This document shows positions 44,665 to 52,574 of a stretch of 64,000 nucleotides of DNA, in pieces. This DNA is from Parvularcula dongshanensis (GTDB taxonomy: Bacteria > Pseudomonadota > Alphaproteobacteria > Caulobacterales > Parvularculaceae), in contig NZ_JACHOB010000005.1 in NCBI RefSeq assembly GCF_014199615.1, positions 1 through 64,000 of the forward strand. The letters are read 5' to 3'. The stretch's first letter is position 1, and every line of letters begins with the position of its first letter. The position numbers and the translations under genes are program-made. Below the pieces are notes generated by a model, which saw only the letters and a list, made by a program, of their open reading frames with translations, was not told the origin of the DNA and did no database searches.

Positions 44665-46710
44665 TCAGCCTTCGAGCTTCGAGAAGTCCGCGATCCGCTC
44701 GCAGACGCCCTTGATCGAGTTCAGGAGCGCCAGGCGGTTCCGCGTCAGCGTCTCGTCCTCGGTGACGACCGTCACCTCGTCGAAGAACGCATCGACCGGC
44801 CCGCGCAGCTTCGACAGCAGCGACATGGCGTCAGTGAACCGCTCCTCTTCGAGGGCAGGCAGAACCTGCACCCGGACCTCTTCGAGGGTGTCGTAGAGCG
44901 CCTTCTCCTCACCTTGCGCGAAGGCGTCCGGCGAGATGGCCTCGGACGGCTCGGTTCCCTTCTTCGCTTCGGCCCGCAGGATGTTCGCCGCGCGCTTGTA
45001 GGCGGTGATGAGGTTCGCCCCGTCCTCGGTCCCAAGGAACGCTTCGAGCGCTTCGAGCTTGCGCACGACGAGCACGAGGTCGTCGGCGTCCGGCGTCAGG
45101 ACGGCAGCGATGTGATCGTGCCGGTGGCCTTGGTCGCGGAGGTAGACGGTGAGGCGGTCGTGGAAGAACCCGAGTAGATCCTTCGCCGCGTCTGCGTTCG
45201 AGCCGCCGAACGTTTCGAGGAGTGGTAGTTTGAGGCTACCGCTCAGTAGAATCTGTACGGCGCCGAGTGCCATGCGGCGAAGCGCAAACGGGTCCTTGGA
45301 GCCGGTCGGCTTCGCGTCGATGCTCCAGAACATGACCAGCGTCGCGAGCTTGTCCGCCAGCGCCACTGCCACGCTGACCGGCGCGGTCGGCACCTCGTCG
45401 CCCTGCCCCTGCGGCTTGTAGTGGTCGCGGATAGCGTCAGCGACGTCCTGCTCCACGCCCGCTTCGAGCGCGTAGTACCGCCCCATCACGCCTTGGAGCT
45501 CAGGGAACTCGCCGACCATCTCGGTCGGCAGGTCCGCCTTGGCGAGGCGCGCGGCCTTCTCCGCATGGCCCGGGTCGGCGCCGACCTTCGGTGCGATCTC
45601 TCGGGCAAGGGCGGCGACGCGGTCCACCTTGTCCGCGATCGTGCCGAGCCCTTCGAAGAAGGTGATGCCCGACAGGCGCTCGGCGTGCTCTTCGAGCGGC
45701 GTCTTCAAGTCTTGGCGGTAGAGGAACAGCGCGTCGGACAGGCGCGCGGTCAGGACGCGCTCGTAACCCGTCATCATCGCGGCGCCCCCGTCCTCGGGTT
45801 CGACGTTCGCCACCGTGACGAAGCGCGGCGCGAGGCGGCCCGTGGAAGGATCGCGGACGGAGAAGTACTTCTGATGCCCGCGCATGGCGGCGGTCAGAAC
45901 CTCGTCGGGGACCTGAAGGAAGGCCGGATCGAACTTGCCGATCCGCGGCACGGGCCACTCGGCGAGGCCTGCGACTTCCGCCAGCAGACCCTGGTCCTCG
46001 ACTAGCGCCAGCCCCTGCGCCTGGCAGAGCGCCCTCGCCTCGCCCAGCACGCGCTCCTCGCGCTCGTCCGGGTCGAGGACGACCCTGGCTGCACGAAGCC
46101 GCTCTTCGTAGGTCTCCCAGCTACGCGTCTGGACCTCGCCCGGCGCCATGAAGCGGTGCCCCTCGGTCAGGTCGCCCGATCTGATCGGCTGGCCGCCGTT
46201 CTCGACCTCGAAGGGCACGACCTCGCCGCCGAAGGTGCAGAGGACGCGGTGCAGCGGGCGGACCCAGCGAAGCTCGCCCGCCCCCCAGCGCATCGACTTC
46301 GGCCAGGGGAAGTCGCGCACGATGGCGGGCACGGCCTCGGCGATGACCTCGGCGGTCGGACGGCCCGGCTCGTTGATGATGGCGACGTAGAACGCGCCCT
46401 TCTTGTCCTCGCGGGTCTCGGCCTGGTCGATGCTGTCGAGACCAGCGCCCCGCAGGAACCCTTCGACCGCCTTCTCCGGCGCGCCGACGCGGGGACCTTT
46501 GCGTTCCTCCGTGCGATCCTTCGTCTTCTCCGGCAGGCCGGTCGCGAGGAAGGTCAGGCGGCGCGGTCCGCCGAAGGCGCGCGCATCGTTCGCGGGAAAG
46601 CCCGCCTCGCGAAGGCGCGCCCCCATCAGCCGCTCTAGGTCGGCGGCGGCGCGGCGCTGCATGCGGGCGGGGATCTCTTCGGAGAACAGCTCTAGCAGGA
46701 GGTCGGGCAT
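44665..46710 (-). CDS. glyS: Glycyl-tRNA synthetase beta subunit
   Basis: The protein has 681 residues starting with the hallmark LLLELFSEEIPARMQRRAA. Further family segments are MRWGAGELRWVRPLHRVLCT, MRGHQKYFSVRD and the C-terminal helical and DALR-like region. It pairs with GlyQ (alpha) to charge tRNA-Gly. The glyQ gene, usually adjacent in alphaproteobacteria, is not upstream; a small unrelated gene on the opposite strand is there instead, so the alpha subunit must be encoded elsewhere. Confidence 0.96.
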   Translation of the reverse strand: MPDLLLELFSEEIPARMQRRAAADLERLMGARLREAGFPANDARAFGGPRRLTFLATGLPEKTKDRTEERKGPRVGAPEKAVEGFLRGAGLDSIDQAETREDKKGAFYVAIINEPGRPTAEVIAEAVPAIVRDFPWPKSMRWGAGELRWVRPLHRVLCTFGGEVVPFEVENGGQPIRSGDLTEGHRFMAPGEVQTRSWETYEERLRAARVVLDPDEREERVLGEARALCQAQGLALVEDQGLLAEVAGLAEWPVPRIGKFDPAFLQVPDEVLTAAMRGHQKYFSVRDPSTGRLAPRFVTVANVEPEDGGAAMMTGYERVLTARLSDALFLYRQDLKTPLEEHAERLSGITFFEGLGTIADKVDRVAALAREIAPKVGADPGHAEKAARLAKADLPTEMVGEFPELQGVMGRYYALEAGVEQDVADAIRDHYKPQGQGDEVPTAPVSVAVALADKLATLVMFWSIDAKPTGSKDPFALRRMALGAVQILLSGSLKLPLLETFGGSNADAAKDLLGFFHDRLTVYLRDQGHRHDHIAAVLTPDADDLVLVVRKLEALEAFLGTEDGANLITAYKRAANILRAEAKKGTEPSEAISPDAFAQGEEKALYDTLEEVRVQVLPALEEERFTDAMSLLSKLRGPVDAFFDEVTVVTEDETLTRNRLALLNSIKGVCERIADFSKLEG

Positions 46711-46793
46711 GGGCGCGGGCTGTAAGGCTCACCGCACCCCCGTGCAACAGAGTGGACGCGCGAGGTGTTCGTGCCCCGACAGGAGGAAGCAGC

Positions 46794-47066
46794 ATGCAAA
46801 GCCCCGAAGAGCACTTCGTCGAGAAGTGGATCGCCCAGCACGTGACCGCCGAGGGCTATGAAGGCCGCTCGGAGCACTCGCGCGACTACCGCGCCGACCT
46901 CCTCGCGGATGCAGAGAAGGAAGGCTTCAGCAAGGCCGCCATCGAAGCCCACATCGGCAAGCTCGACGAGCGCCTGCACGACGCGGTCACGACCGAGACC
47001 GAACAGGTGATGATGGAAGAGGACGAACGCTCCGGTGCCCGCTCCGTCGAACTGCCGAAGAAGTAG
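46794..47066 (+). CDS. Small acidic hypothetical protein
   Basis: The protein has 90 residues from the ATG at 46794 behind AGGAGG. It is highly charged and helical (SPEEHFVEKWIAQHVTAEGY, KAAIEAHIGKLDERLHDAV), with no signal or membrane segment. It resembles the small conserved alphaproteobacterial proteins of unknown function. It diverges from glyS and converges with the lipoprotein gene that ends at 47070. Confidence 0.7.
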   Translation: MQSPEEHFVEKWIAQHVTAEGYEGRSEHSRDYRADLLADAEKEGFSKAAIEAHIGKLDERLHDAVTTETEQVMMEEDERSGARSVELPKK

Positions 47067-47069
47067 AAG

Positions 47070-47435
47070 TCAGCCTTCGAGGAGGTCGTTGAGGTCGTCC
47101 TCGCCGACCTTCCCGAAGAAGGCGGACGTATCGAACATCACGACGTGGTCCTGCCCGTCCTGCGTGAACGCGACCCGGTCGACCGGTACGCCGTCGCAGC
47201 GAAGGGTGGTCTGGTTGGTGATGACGAAACCCGGATAGCGTTCGCCGAGCCAGCTCAGCTCCGCGGCCTTGCCCGCCGCAGTGTCCTGCGCCTCGATCGG
47301 GACGAGCGCCTCGCAACCCGACGCGACGTCCGCCGGCTCCGGCAACGGCTCTTGCGGACCTTCGGATGGGGGCGGCGTCGTCTCGCACGCCGCGAGCAAA
47401 GCAAACCCGAGAAGCGCGGCGCGCCACTTCGTCAT
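47070..47435 (-). CDS. Small hypothetical lipoprotein
   Basis: The protein has 121 residues and a lipobox LLAAC (cysteine about 17), then a Pro/Glu-rich linker. The mature domain holds CEALVPIEAQDTAAGKAAEL, RYPGFVITNQTTLRCDG and VVMFDTSAFFGKV. No family can be named. The two mature cysteines (about residues 41 and 80) could form a disulfide. It overlaps the end of the MpaB-like gene by four bases (ATGA), so it is second in that operon. Confidence 0.72.
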   Translation of the reverse strand: MTKWRAALLGFALLAACETTPPPSEGPQEPLPEPADVASGCEALVPIEAQDTAAGKAAELSWLGERYPGFVITNQTTLRCDGVPVDRVAFTQDGQDHVVMFDTSAFFGKVGEDDLNDLLEG

Positions 47436-48367
47436 TTCCGGTCGCCTCCCAAGCGCGCCGCGACAGTGGGGGGTGTTCCTCCGGTTGTCGAGCGCACGAT
47501 GCCGAGACGGCGCCGCGCCAGGGCGGGCGGGCTCTCCGGCAGGGCGAGCTGCGCCGCCGTCCGGGCGGCGAACCTTGCGAGGGACCAATCGGTTGCCCGG
47601 ACCTTCAGCTTCCTGGGAAGGCCGATCCGACCCGCCACCGGCGCCGGAACCAGGCTCGCCGCGACGCGGACGAGCGGCGCTTGGAGCGGCTTCGCGGCGC
47701 GGGGAAGCACGGTGCGATTCGCCATCAGACCCAGGAAGGTATCTAAAACGTCCGAGCCTTCGAGGTCGGGCGCAGTCCGTGTCAGGAGGTCTTCCCACCC
47801 CGCGAAGCTCGCCGGCGCGGACAGCGCGCCGTAGGCGGTCGCGACGGGCTTCGCTTCTGTGAAGAGCGCGTCCCATTCGGACGGCGAAAGGGGCATGGTA
47901 AGGGCGTCATAGGCGCGGGCGAAGCCAAACGCCGCCGTCGCGTGGACCCAAGTCAGGAGGCGGTCGTCGTCGGCGCGATAGGGCTCGCCCCGGTCCGTGA
48001 CGCCCTTAATTCCCGCGTGGATGCGGTTCACACGCCCGATCATGGGCAGCGCGACCGACCGCCCGGCGTAGATCGTCACCATCGCGGCGAGCCCGGTCCG
48101 CCGCAGGCGTTCCCGCGGATCCTGCGCGAAGGTGGAGTGATCCCAGACCCCGTGCCGGACGCTCGGCAGTGATAGCTCCAAGATCACGGCGAGGACCCCG
48201 CCGACGAAGAGGGTCACAGGGTTCGCGAACACGCGCCAGGAGACACCGTCCGCAGGCGTCAGCGCCGGCTCGCCCAGGGGCGCGTCGAAGCGCGGGCGCG
48301 GGCCGTCGTCGGGGTAGAGATAGGCGTCGTAGAGGCGGCCGAGACCCGGGACGGAGAAGGTCACCAT
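47432..48367 (-). CDS. MpaB-family oxygenase-like protein (DUF2236)
   Basis: The protein has 311 residues. It has the family features FANPVTLFVGGVLAVILELS, the RVNRIHAGIKG segment, and DDRLLTWVHATAAFGF, with conserved His/Arg residues that coordinate a b-type haem in related latex-oxygenase-like enzymes. The natural reaction is unknown. It ends 20 bases after the pdhA stop on the same strand, so it may be transcribed with pdhA. It is followed by the small lipoprotein gene through an ATGA overlap. Confidence 0.82.
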   Translation of the reverse strand: MVTFSVPGLGRLYDAYLYPDDGPRPRFDAPLGEPALTPADGVSWRVFANPVTLFVGGVLAVILELSLPSVRHGVWDHSTFAQDPRERLRRTGLAAMVTIYAGRSVALPMIGRVNRIHAGIKGVTDRGEPYRADDDRLLTWVHATAAFGFARAYDALTMPLSPSEWDALFTEAKPVATAYGALSAPASFAGWEDLLTRTAPDLEGSDVLDTFLGLMANRTVLPRAAKPLQAPLVRVAASLVPAPVAGRIGLPRKLKVRATDWSLARFAARTAAQLALPESPPALARRRLGIVRSTTGGTPPTVAARLGGDRK

Positions 48368-48386
48368 CCCGGGGCGGACGCGCCGG

Positions 48387-49394
48387 TCAGCTCGCCTCGG
48401 CCAGGACGTCGGTGTAAAGCTCCGAGGGATCGGGCTCGGGCGATTCGAGCGCGAAGTCGGCGGCCGCCTTCACCCGCTCCTTCACGTCCGAATCGATCGC
48501 CTTCAGCGCGTCCTCGTCGGCGTGCTTGCCGTCGAGGATGCGGGCCTTGCACCGCTCGATCGGGTCGGACTTCTTGCGGTACTCGTCGACCTCGTCCCGC
48601 GTGCGGTACTTAGCCGGGTCCGACATGGAGTGGCCGCGATAGCGGTAGGTCTTCATCTCGAGGACGTAAGGCCCCTCGCCCGCCCGCGCGCGCTCGACAG
48701 CCTCGCGGCTCTCTTCGCGCACGGCGACGACGTCCATACCGTCCACTTCCTTGCCGGGGATGCCGAAGCTCGCGCCGCGCTTGTAGAGGTGCGTCTCGGC
48801 GGAGGCGCGCTTCACGCTCGTGCCCATGGCGTACTGGTTGTTCTCGATCACGAAGATCACGGGCAGGTTCCAGAGCTTCGCCATGTTCATGGCCTCGAAG
48901 ACCTGACCCTGGTTCGACGCGCCGTCGCCCAGATAGGTGAAGCTGACGTTGTTGTTGCCCCGGTACTTGTTGGCGAAGGCGAGACCCGCGCCGATCGGCA
49001 CCTGCGCGCCGACGATGCCGTGCCCGCCGTAGAACTTCTTCTCCGACGAGAACATGTGCATCGAGCCGCCCTTGCCGCGCGAGTAGCCGCCTTCGCGGCC
49101 CGTCAGCTCGGCCATGACGCCGTTGGGGTCCATGCCGCACGCCAGCATGTGGCCGTGGTCGCGGTAGCCCGTGATGACCTGATCGCCTTCCTGGCGCAGC
49201 GCCTCGAGGCCCGTCACCACGGCCTCCTGGCCGATGTAGAGGTGGCAGAAGCCGCCGATGTGACCCATGCCGTAGAGCTGCCCGGCCCGCTCCTCGAACC
49301 GGCGGATCAGGAGCATCATCCGGTAGTATTCGAGCAGCTCGTCGGCGGTGGCGGACAGGTTGCTCTTGGCCGGGGCGGAAGCGTCTGCAGGCAT
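48387..49394 (-). CDS. pdhA: Pyruvate dehydrogenase E1 alpha subunit
   Basis: The protein has 335 residues from the ATG at 49394. It has MLLIRRFEERAGQLYGMGHI, GFCHLYIGQEAVVTGLEAL, and the thiamine diphosphate motif GDGASNQG to ENNQYAMGTS (about residues 165-200). The regulatory-loop-like YRYRGHSMSDPAKYRTRDE follows. It forms E1 with PdhB. In most alphaproteobacteria pdhA is directly upstream of pdhB; here the two are about 17 kb apart, on the same strand. Confidence 0.96.
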   Translation of the reverse strand: MPADASAPAKSNLSATADELLEYYRMMLLIRRFEERAGQLYGMGHIGGFCHLYIGQEAVVTGLEALRQEGDQVITGYRDHGHMLACGMDPNGVMAELTGREGGYSRGKGGSMHMFSSEKKFYGGHGIVGAQVPIGAGLAFANKYRGNNNVSFTYLGDGASNQGQVFEAMNMAKLWNLPVIFVIENNQYAMGTSVKRASAETHLYKRGASFGIPGKEVDGMDVVAVREESREAVERARAGEGPYVLEMKTYRYRGHSMSDPAKYRTRDEVDEYRKKSDPIERCKARILDGKHADEDALKAIDSDVKERVKAAADFALESPEPDPSELYTDVLAEAS

Positions 49395-49519
49395 GAAGGT
49401 CTCCGTGTTCTGTCCGGTAGCTAGCCTGACAAGCCGGGCAAACAAAGGCCCGAAGACCGCCGAACGACGTTGCGGGGAGTTTAAGAGCGCGTGAAGCATG
49501 CCTGAGCGAGGATAGCACG

Positions 49520-50020
49520 ATGCGCCGCGCCGCGATCCTTTCTCTTTTCCTGCTCCTGGCGTGCTCGCCGGACCCAGAGCCTGCGCCCGCGCCTTCCCCC
49601 GTCCCGCAAACCGAACGCGCCGATGCGGCGCTGCCGACCGAGGAGCTCGTTTGCCTCGCCACGGCCGCCTACTTCGAGGCACGCGGCGAAGGCGAGGAAG
49701 GCATGGCCGCGGTCGCTCATGTCGTCATGAACAGGGCAGAGAGCGAAGCCTATCCGGACACCCCCTGCGCGGTCGTCACGCAGCGGCGGGGCCGTTCCTG
49801 CCAGTTCAGCTGGTACTGCGACGGCAAGCCCGACCAGCCGAAGAACCTCGCCCGCTATGCAGAAGCCCTAACCGTCGCGCGTGCGGTGATGAACGGCGAG
49901 GCGCCCGATCCGACGGACGGAGCGACCATGTTCCACGCATCGCGCAGCACGCCTTACTGGGCACAGCACGCTTCGATGACCGCCGAGATCGGCAGCCACC
50001 GATTCTACCGGTTGGACTGA
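49520..50020 (+). CDS. SleB-like cell wall hydrolase lipoprotein
   Basis: The protein has 166 residues with a short lipoprotein signal (LFLLLAC, cysteine about 14) and a Pro-rich linker. The SleB domain follows: LVCLATAAYFEARGEGEEGM with the catalytic Glu, VVMNRAESEAYPD, CQFSWYCDG, and MFHASRSTPYW. It likely remodels peptidoglycan from the membrane side. It is paralogous to the gene ending at 41546 but lacks its long N-terminal part. It diverges from pdhA. Confidence 0.9.
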   Translation: MRRAAILSLFLLLACSPDPEPAPAPSPVPQTERADAALPTEELVCLATAAYFEARGEGEEGMAAVAHVVMNRAESEAYPDTPCAVVTQRRGRSCQFSWYCDGKPDQPKNLARYAEALTVARAVMNGEAPDPTDGATMFHASRSTPYWAQHASMTAEIGSHRFYRLD

Positions 50021-50081
50021 CGCTGCGAACGCCGCGCAGCCGTCCTTGGCCGCCGGGGCGGTGAGACGATGGGCCAGGTGT

Positions 50082-50196
50082 CCGGACGTCCCCGCGCTGA
50101 GCGGGGAGGGAAAGTGATACTGTAACCCAGAACGGAGACGTCCGGCGGTGATCTTGCCAAGGGGCCCTCGCAGGGGGCGACCTTTCGGCACCTTGG
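50082..50196. ncRNA. Possible structured RNA (nested inverted repeats)
   Basis: CCGGACGTC (50082-50090) pairs with GACGTCCGG (50137-50145); inside it CCCCGC (50090-50095) pairs with GCGGGG (50101-50106). Next to it CCAAGG (50157-50162) pairs with CCTTGG (50191-50196) around a further G/C-rich stem. The density of stems in a gene-free stretch suggests an RNA, but no known family (6S, 4.5S, RNase P, tmRNA, riboswitch) could be assigned, and the strand is undecided. Confidence 0.25.
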
Positions 50197-50538
50197 TCCG
50201 CGATAGCGCTTCAATCCCTCGTCCCTCGGGAATGAACGGCAGGCCCCGATCAGCCACCTGCCGCACGGACCGCTACGTCCGCTCCCCTTAGGATCACCGT
50301 CCCCCGAACCGATGAGTAGCGTGCACACCGCCCGGCCTGTCCGAGAGAACGGGAGCAGCATGACATGGGGAAACGGGGCGGGGATAAGTTCGGCGTTGGA
50401 GCGCCTCTCCGCGTCCCGCCGAAGGCAGGCCGTCCCCTATTGGGCCTCGGAGCGCCACGGCCTGAGCGAGAGGGGGTGCGAGGGGCGGCGTCGTGCCCCG
50501 CTAGCAGTGCTGCGCAGGACGAGAGGTCGGGCGCTGGA

Positions 50539-50563
50539 CCCCGGGACGGGCCCGGGGTGACGG
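50539..50563. repeat. REP-like palindrome, copy 2
   Basis: A 25-base palindrome (CCCCGGG ... CCCGGGGTGACGG) that is the reverse complement of 44630-44654 with one difference. It lies in the gene-free stretch before the cupin gene. Confidence 0.65.
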
Positions 50564-50643
50564 TGAGTGGGGAATGGTTTGCGCTTCGCCGCGCCGTTGC
50601 TGTCCCTCACTCCAAATCGACGATCTCGGCCTCCCTCGTCCTG

Positions 50644-51192
50644 TTAGAGGCGAGCCGCTTTGGATGGCTGCGGAACAAGACGGCTGCGGGAGAGGCGGCA
50701 CGTTTCAGCGCGCGCCTTCGTCTCAATCGGTCTGGCTGCCGTCCCGCTTCGTGAGCGCCAGCCCTCGCCCGGGCTCTTCGAGACCCGCATGTCGATCGCC
50801 GGGTCGGTATAGGTCACCGCGTCCGCCGCCGCCCGCGTTCCGACCTCCAAGAGCAGCGCCTTCCGGTCCGAGCGGTTTACCAGCCTATGACCGTTCGGAA
50901 CGCCAGCCTTGAACCCCGCCGCGTCGCCGGCGCGCAACACGGTCTCGCCGTCGTCTTCTTCGAGCACCACCTCGCCTTCGAGAACGAAGACGAACTCGTC
51001 CTCGCTCTCGTGCCAATGGCGATGGGCGGAAGCGGCGCCGGAAGCGAGCGTCGTCAGGTTCACGCCGAACTGCGTCAGGCCGGCGAGGTCGCCGACCCGG
51101 CGCTTGGAGCGGCCACGGACCGCTTCGTCATAGGGCTTCGGATAGCCCGTCCCGGTGACGGCCGGCGCCGCATCCAAGTCCAGCTTCGGCAA
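50644..51192 (-). CDS. Cupin-domain protein, probably with altered C-terminus
   Basis: The frame encodes 182 residues from a TTG at 51192, which has a perfect GGAGG eight bases upstream. The cupin barrel is clear: SAHRHWHESEDEFVFVLEGE with metal-binding His, and AGDAAGFKAGVPNGHRLVNR. After MRVSKSPGEGW (about residue 137) the sequence becomes basic and low-complexity. In another frame the DNA reads GLALTKRDGSQTD and a stop at 50723, which is how this family usually ends (xxTxKDGxxx). A single-base change probably shifted the last 30 or so codons. The function of this cupin group is unknown. Confidence 0.75.
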   Translation of the reverse strand: MPKLDLDAAPAVTGTGYPKPYDEAVRGRSKRRVGDLAGLTQFGVNLTTLASGAASAHRHWHESEDEFVFVLEGEVVLEEDDGETVLRAGDAAGFKAGVPNGHRLVNRSDRKALLLEVGTRAAADAVTYTDPAIDMRVSKSPGEGWRSRSGTAARPIETKARAETCRLSRSRLVPQPSKAARL

Positions 51193-51441
51193 GGTGGTCC
51201 CTCCTCGAGCGTTCGCGCAGGCCCAGCCAAGTCCTATCATTGTAGAACCTGCGTCGCCTTGCCGTCATGCTCGCGTCATGTAGAATCGGCTAAGCTACGG
51301 CAGAAGGCGCGAGTCTTTCTCTCGCGCCGACCTCACGGGAGTACGCGTCTTCGCTTCGCTCGCGGCACAGACCAGACAAGGCGTCAGCAGCCGAATAGGC
51401 CGCACGCCCCCCGCGTCTCCCCCGGAAAGGAGGCGCTAGGC

Positions 51442-52044
51442 GTGCAACACTCTTCCGCTGCGGCCGTAAGGCGGCTGCCCGCGTTCCAGGCGATGCCGCC
51501 CGATGGCTGTCCCGCCCTCGTCCTCAACGCCGATTTCCGGCCCCTCTCCTACTTCCCGCTCTCCTTGTGGTCCTGGCAGGACACGTTGAAGGCGGTCTTC
51601 CTCGACCGGGTCGACGTGGTCGCGGAGTACGAAACCCAAGTTCACAGCCCCACCCGCGCCATGCGCCTGCCGTCAGTGGTCTCCCTCAAGACCTATGTGA
51701 ACCACGCGCGACAGCCCGCCTTCACCCGGTTCAACGTCTTCCTAAGGGATGGCTTCGCCTGCCAGTATTGCGGCACCGCCGAGCGCGAGAACCTGACCTT
51801 CGATCACGTCATCCCGCGCAACAAGGGCGGCAAGACGACCTGGGAGAACATCGTCGCCGCCTGCAGCCCCTGCAATCTGAAGAAGGGCGGCAAGATGCCG
51901 AGGGATGCGAAGATGTTTCCGCATCACGCGCCGCGCCGCCCGAACATGTTCGAACTGAACGAACGCGGTCGCGCATTCCCGCCCAACTACCTGCATGAGA
52001 GCTGGCAGGACTACCTCTACTGGGACGTGGAGCTGGAGCCGTAA
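51442..52044 (+). CDS. HNH endonuclease
   Basis: The protein has 200 residues from the GTG at 51442, preceded by AAGGAGG; an ATG at 51493 is a weaker alternative. The N-terminus has ALVLNADFRPLSYFPLSLWS. The HNH fold includes CQYCG, LTFDHVIPRNKGGKTTWEN and CSPCNLKKGGKMP, that is, two zinc-binding CxxC pairs around the catalytic histidine. This group is conserved chromosomally in alphaproteobacteria and its DNA target is unknown. It overlaps or abuts the next gene. Confidence 0.9.
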   Translation: MQHSSAAAVRRLPAFQAMPPDGCPALVLNADFRPLSYFPLSLWSWQDTLKAVFLDRVDVVAEYETQVHSPTRAMRLPSVVSLKTYVNHARQPAFTRFNVFLRDGFACQYCGTAERENLTFDHVIPRNKGGKTTWENIVAACSPCNLKKGGKMPRDAKMFPHHAPRRPNMFELNERGRAFPPNYLHESWQDYLYWDVELEP

Positions 52045-52574
52045 TTCGCCTACTGACGGAGAACGAGCTGGCGCTGGCCGCCACCGTCTTCGGCGACCGC
52101 CTCGACGCCCGTAGGGTCGAGTTGAGCGATCGCCGCCTGCCCTTCCAGCCGTTCGGCCTTATCGTCGCGCCTGCCCAGACGATCTTCTTCGGTCCGCATC
52201 TGCGACCCGACTACGCCGACGCGCCGCGGAGCGTTCAGGCGGTGTTTCTCCACGAGATGACCCACTGCGCGCAGGCGCAAGCCGGAATGGACCTCATTCC
52301 CCGCGGGATCGGCGCCCACGCCAGCGCGCGCTTTCTCGGAAGAAGCGCCTACGCCTACGACCCATCGCCGGCGCCGCTCGTCGGGCGGCCCTTCGAGCAT
52401 CAGGCCGCCATGGTCGAAGACGCCTGGCGGATGCTCGGCGGCCTGTTGCCGCGCCATGCCGATGCGCGCCTACCTGACCTCTTAGCGGCGCTGGGTCACG
52501 CCGACGTACTCGCCAGCCGCACGGCGTCTTTGAGCTTCGGCGCGCCGCCACTGCTGAGGACGCCGTTGCGATAG
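52044..52574 (+). CDS. Vgr-related / metallopeptidase-like protein with HExxH-type motif, unusual start
   Basis: The protein-like frame reads LTENELALAATVFGD, RRLPFQPFG, and AVFLHEMTHCAQAQ; HEMTH is a zinc-protease HExxH motif. It resembles the short vgr-related proteins of sphingomonads. Homology starts right after the HNH stop, but no ATG, GTG or TTG exists there. The first ordinary start is a TTG at 52122, which would cut off the conserved head. An ATT at 52044, with GGAG five bases upstream, or a CTG at 52053 are possible rare starts. Its 3' end overlaps the convergent permease gene by 79 bases. Confidence 0.65.
   Translation: MRLLTENELALAATVFGDRLDARRVELSDRRLPFQPFGLIVAPAQTIFFGPHLRPDYADAPRSVQAVFLHEMTHCAQAQAGMDLIPRGIGAHASARFLGRSAYAYDPSPAPLVGRPFEHQAAMVEDAWRMLGGLLPRHADARLPDLLAALGHADVLASRTASLSFGAPPLLRTPLR

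Larger units (their letters stand above)
50021..50643. other. Gene-free stretch with inverted repeats
   Basis: About 620 bases hold no recognisable gene. It contains a cluster of nested inverted repeats at 50082-50196 and one REP-like palindrome at 50539-50563. The open frames crossing it do not resemble proteins and are low in typical codon usage. Confidence 0.55.

Noticed and set aside
50887-51441. Upstream extension of the HNH gene by 185 codons
   Set aside because: It runs antisense over the cupin gene and is not protein-like; the GTG at 51442 has a strong ribosome binding site.
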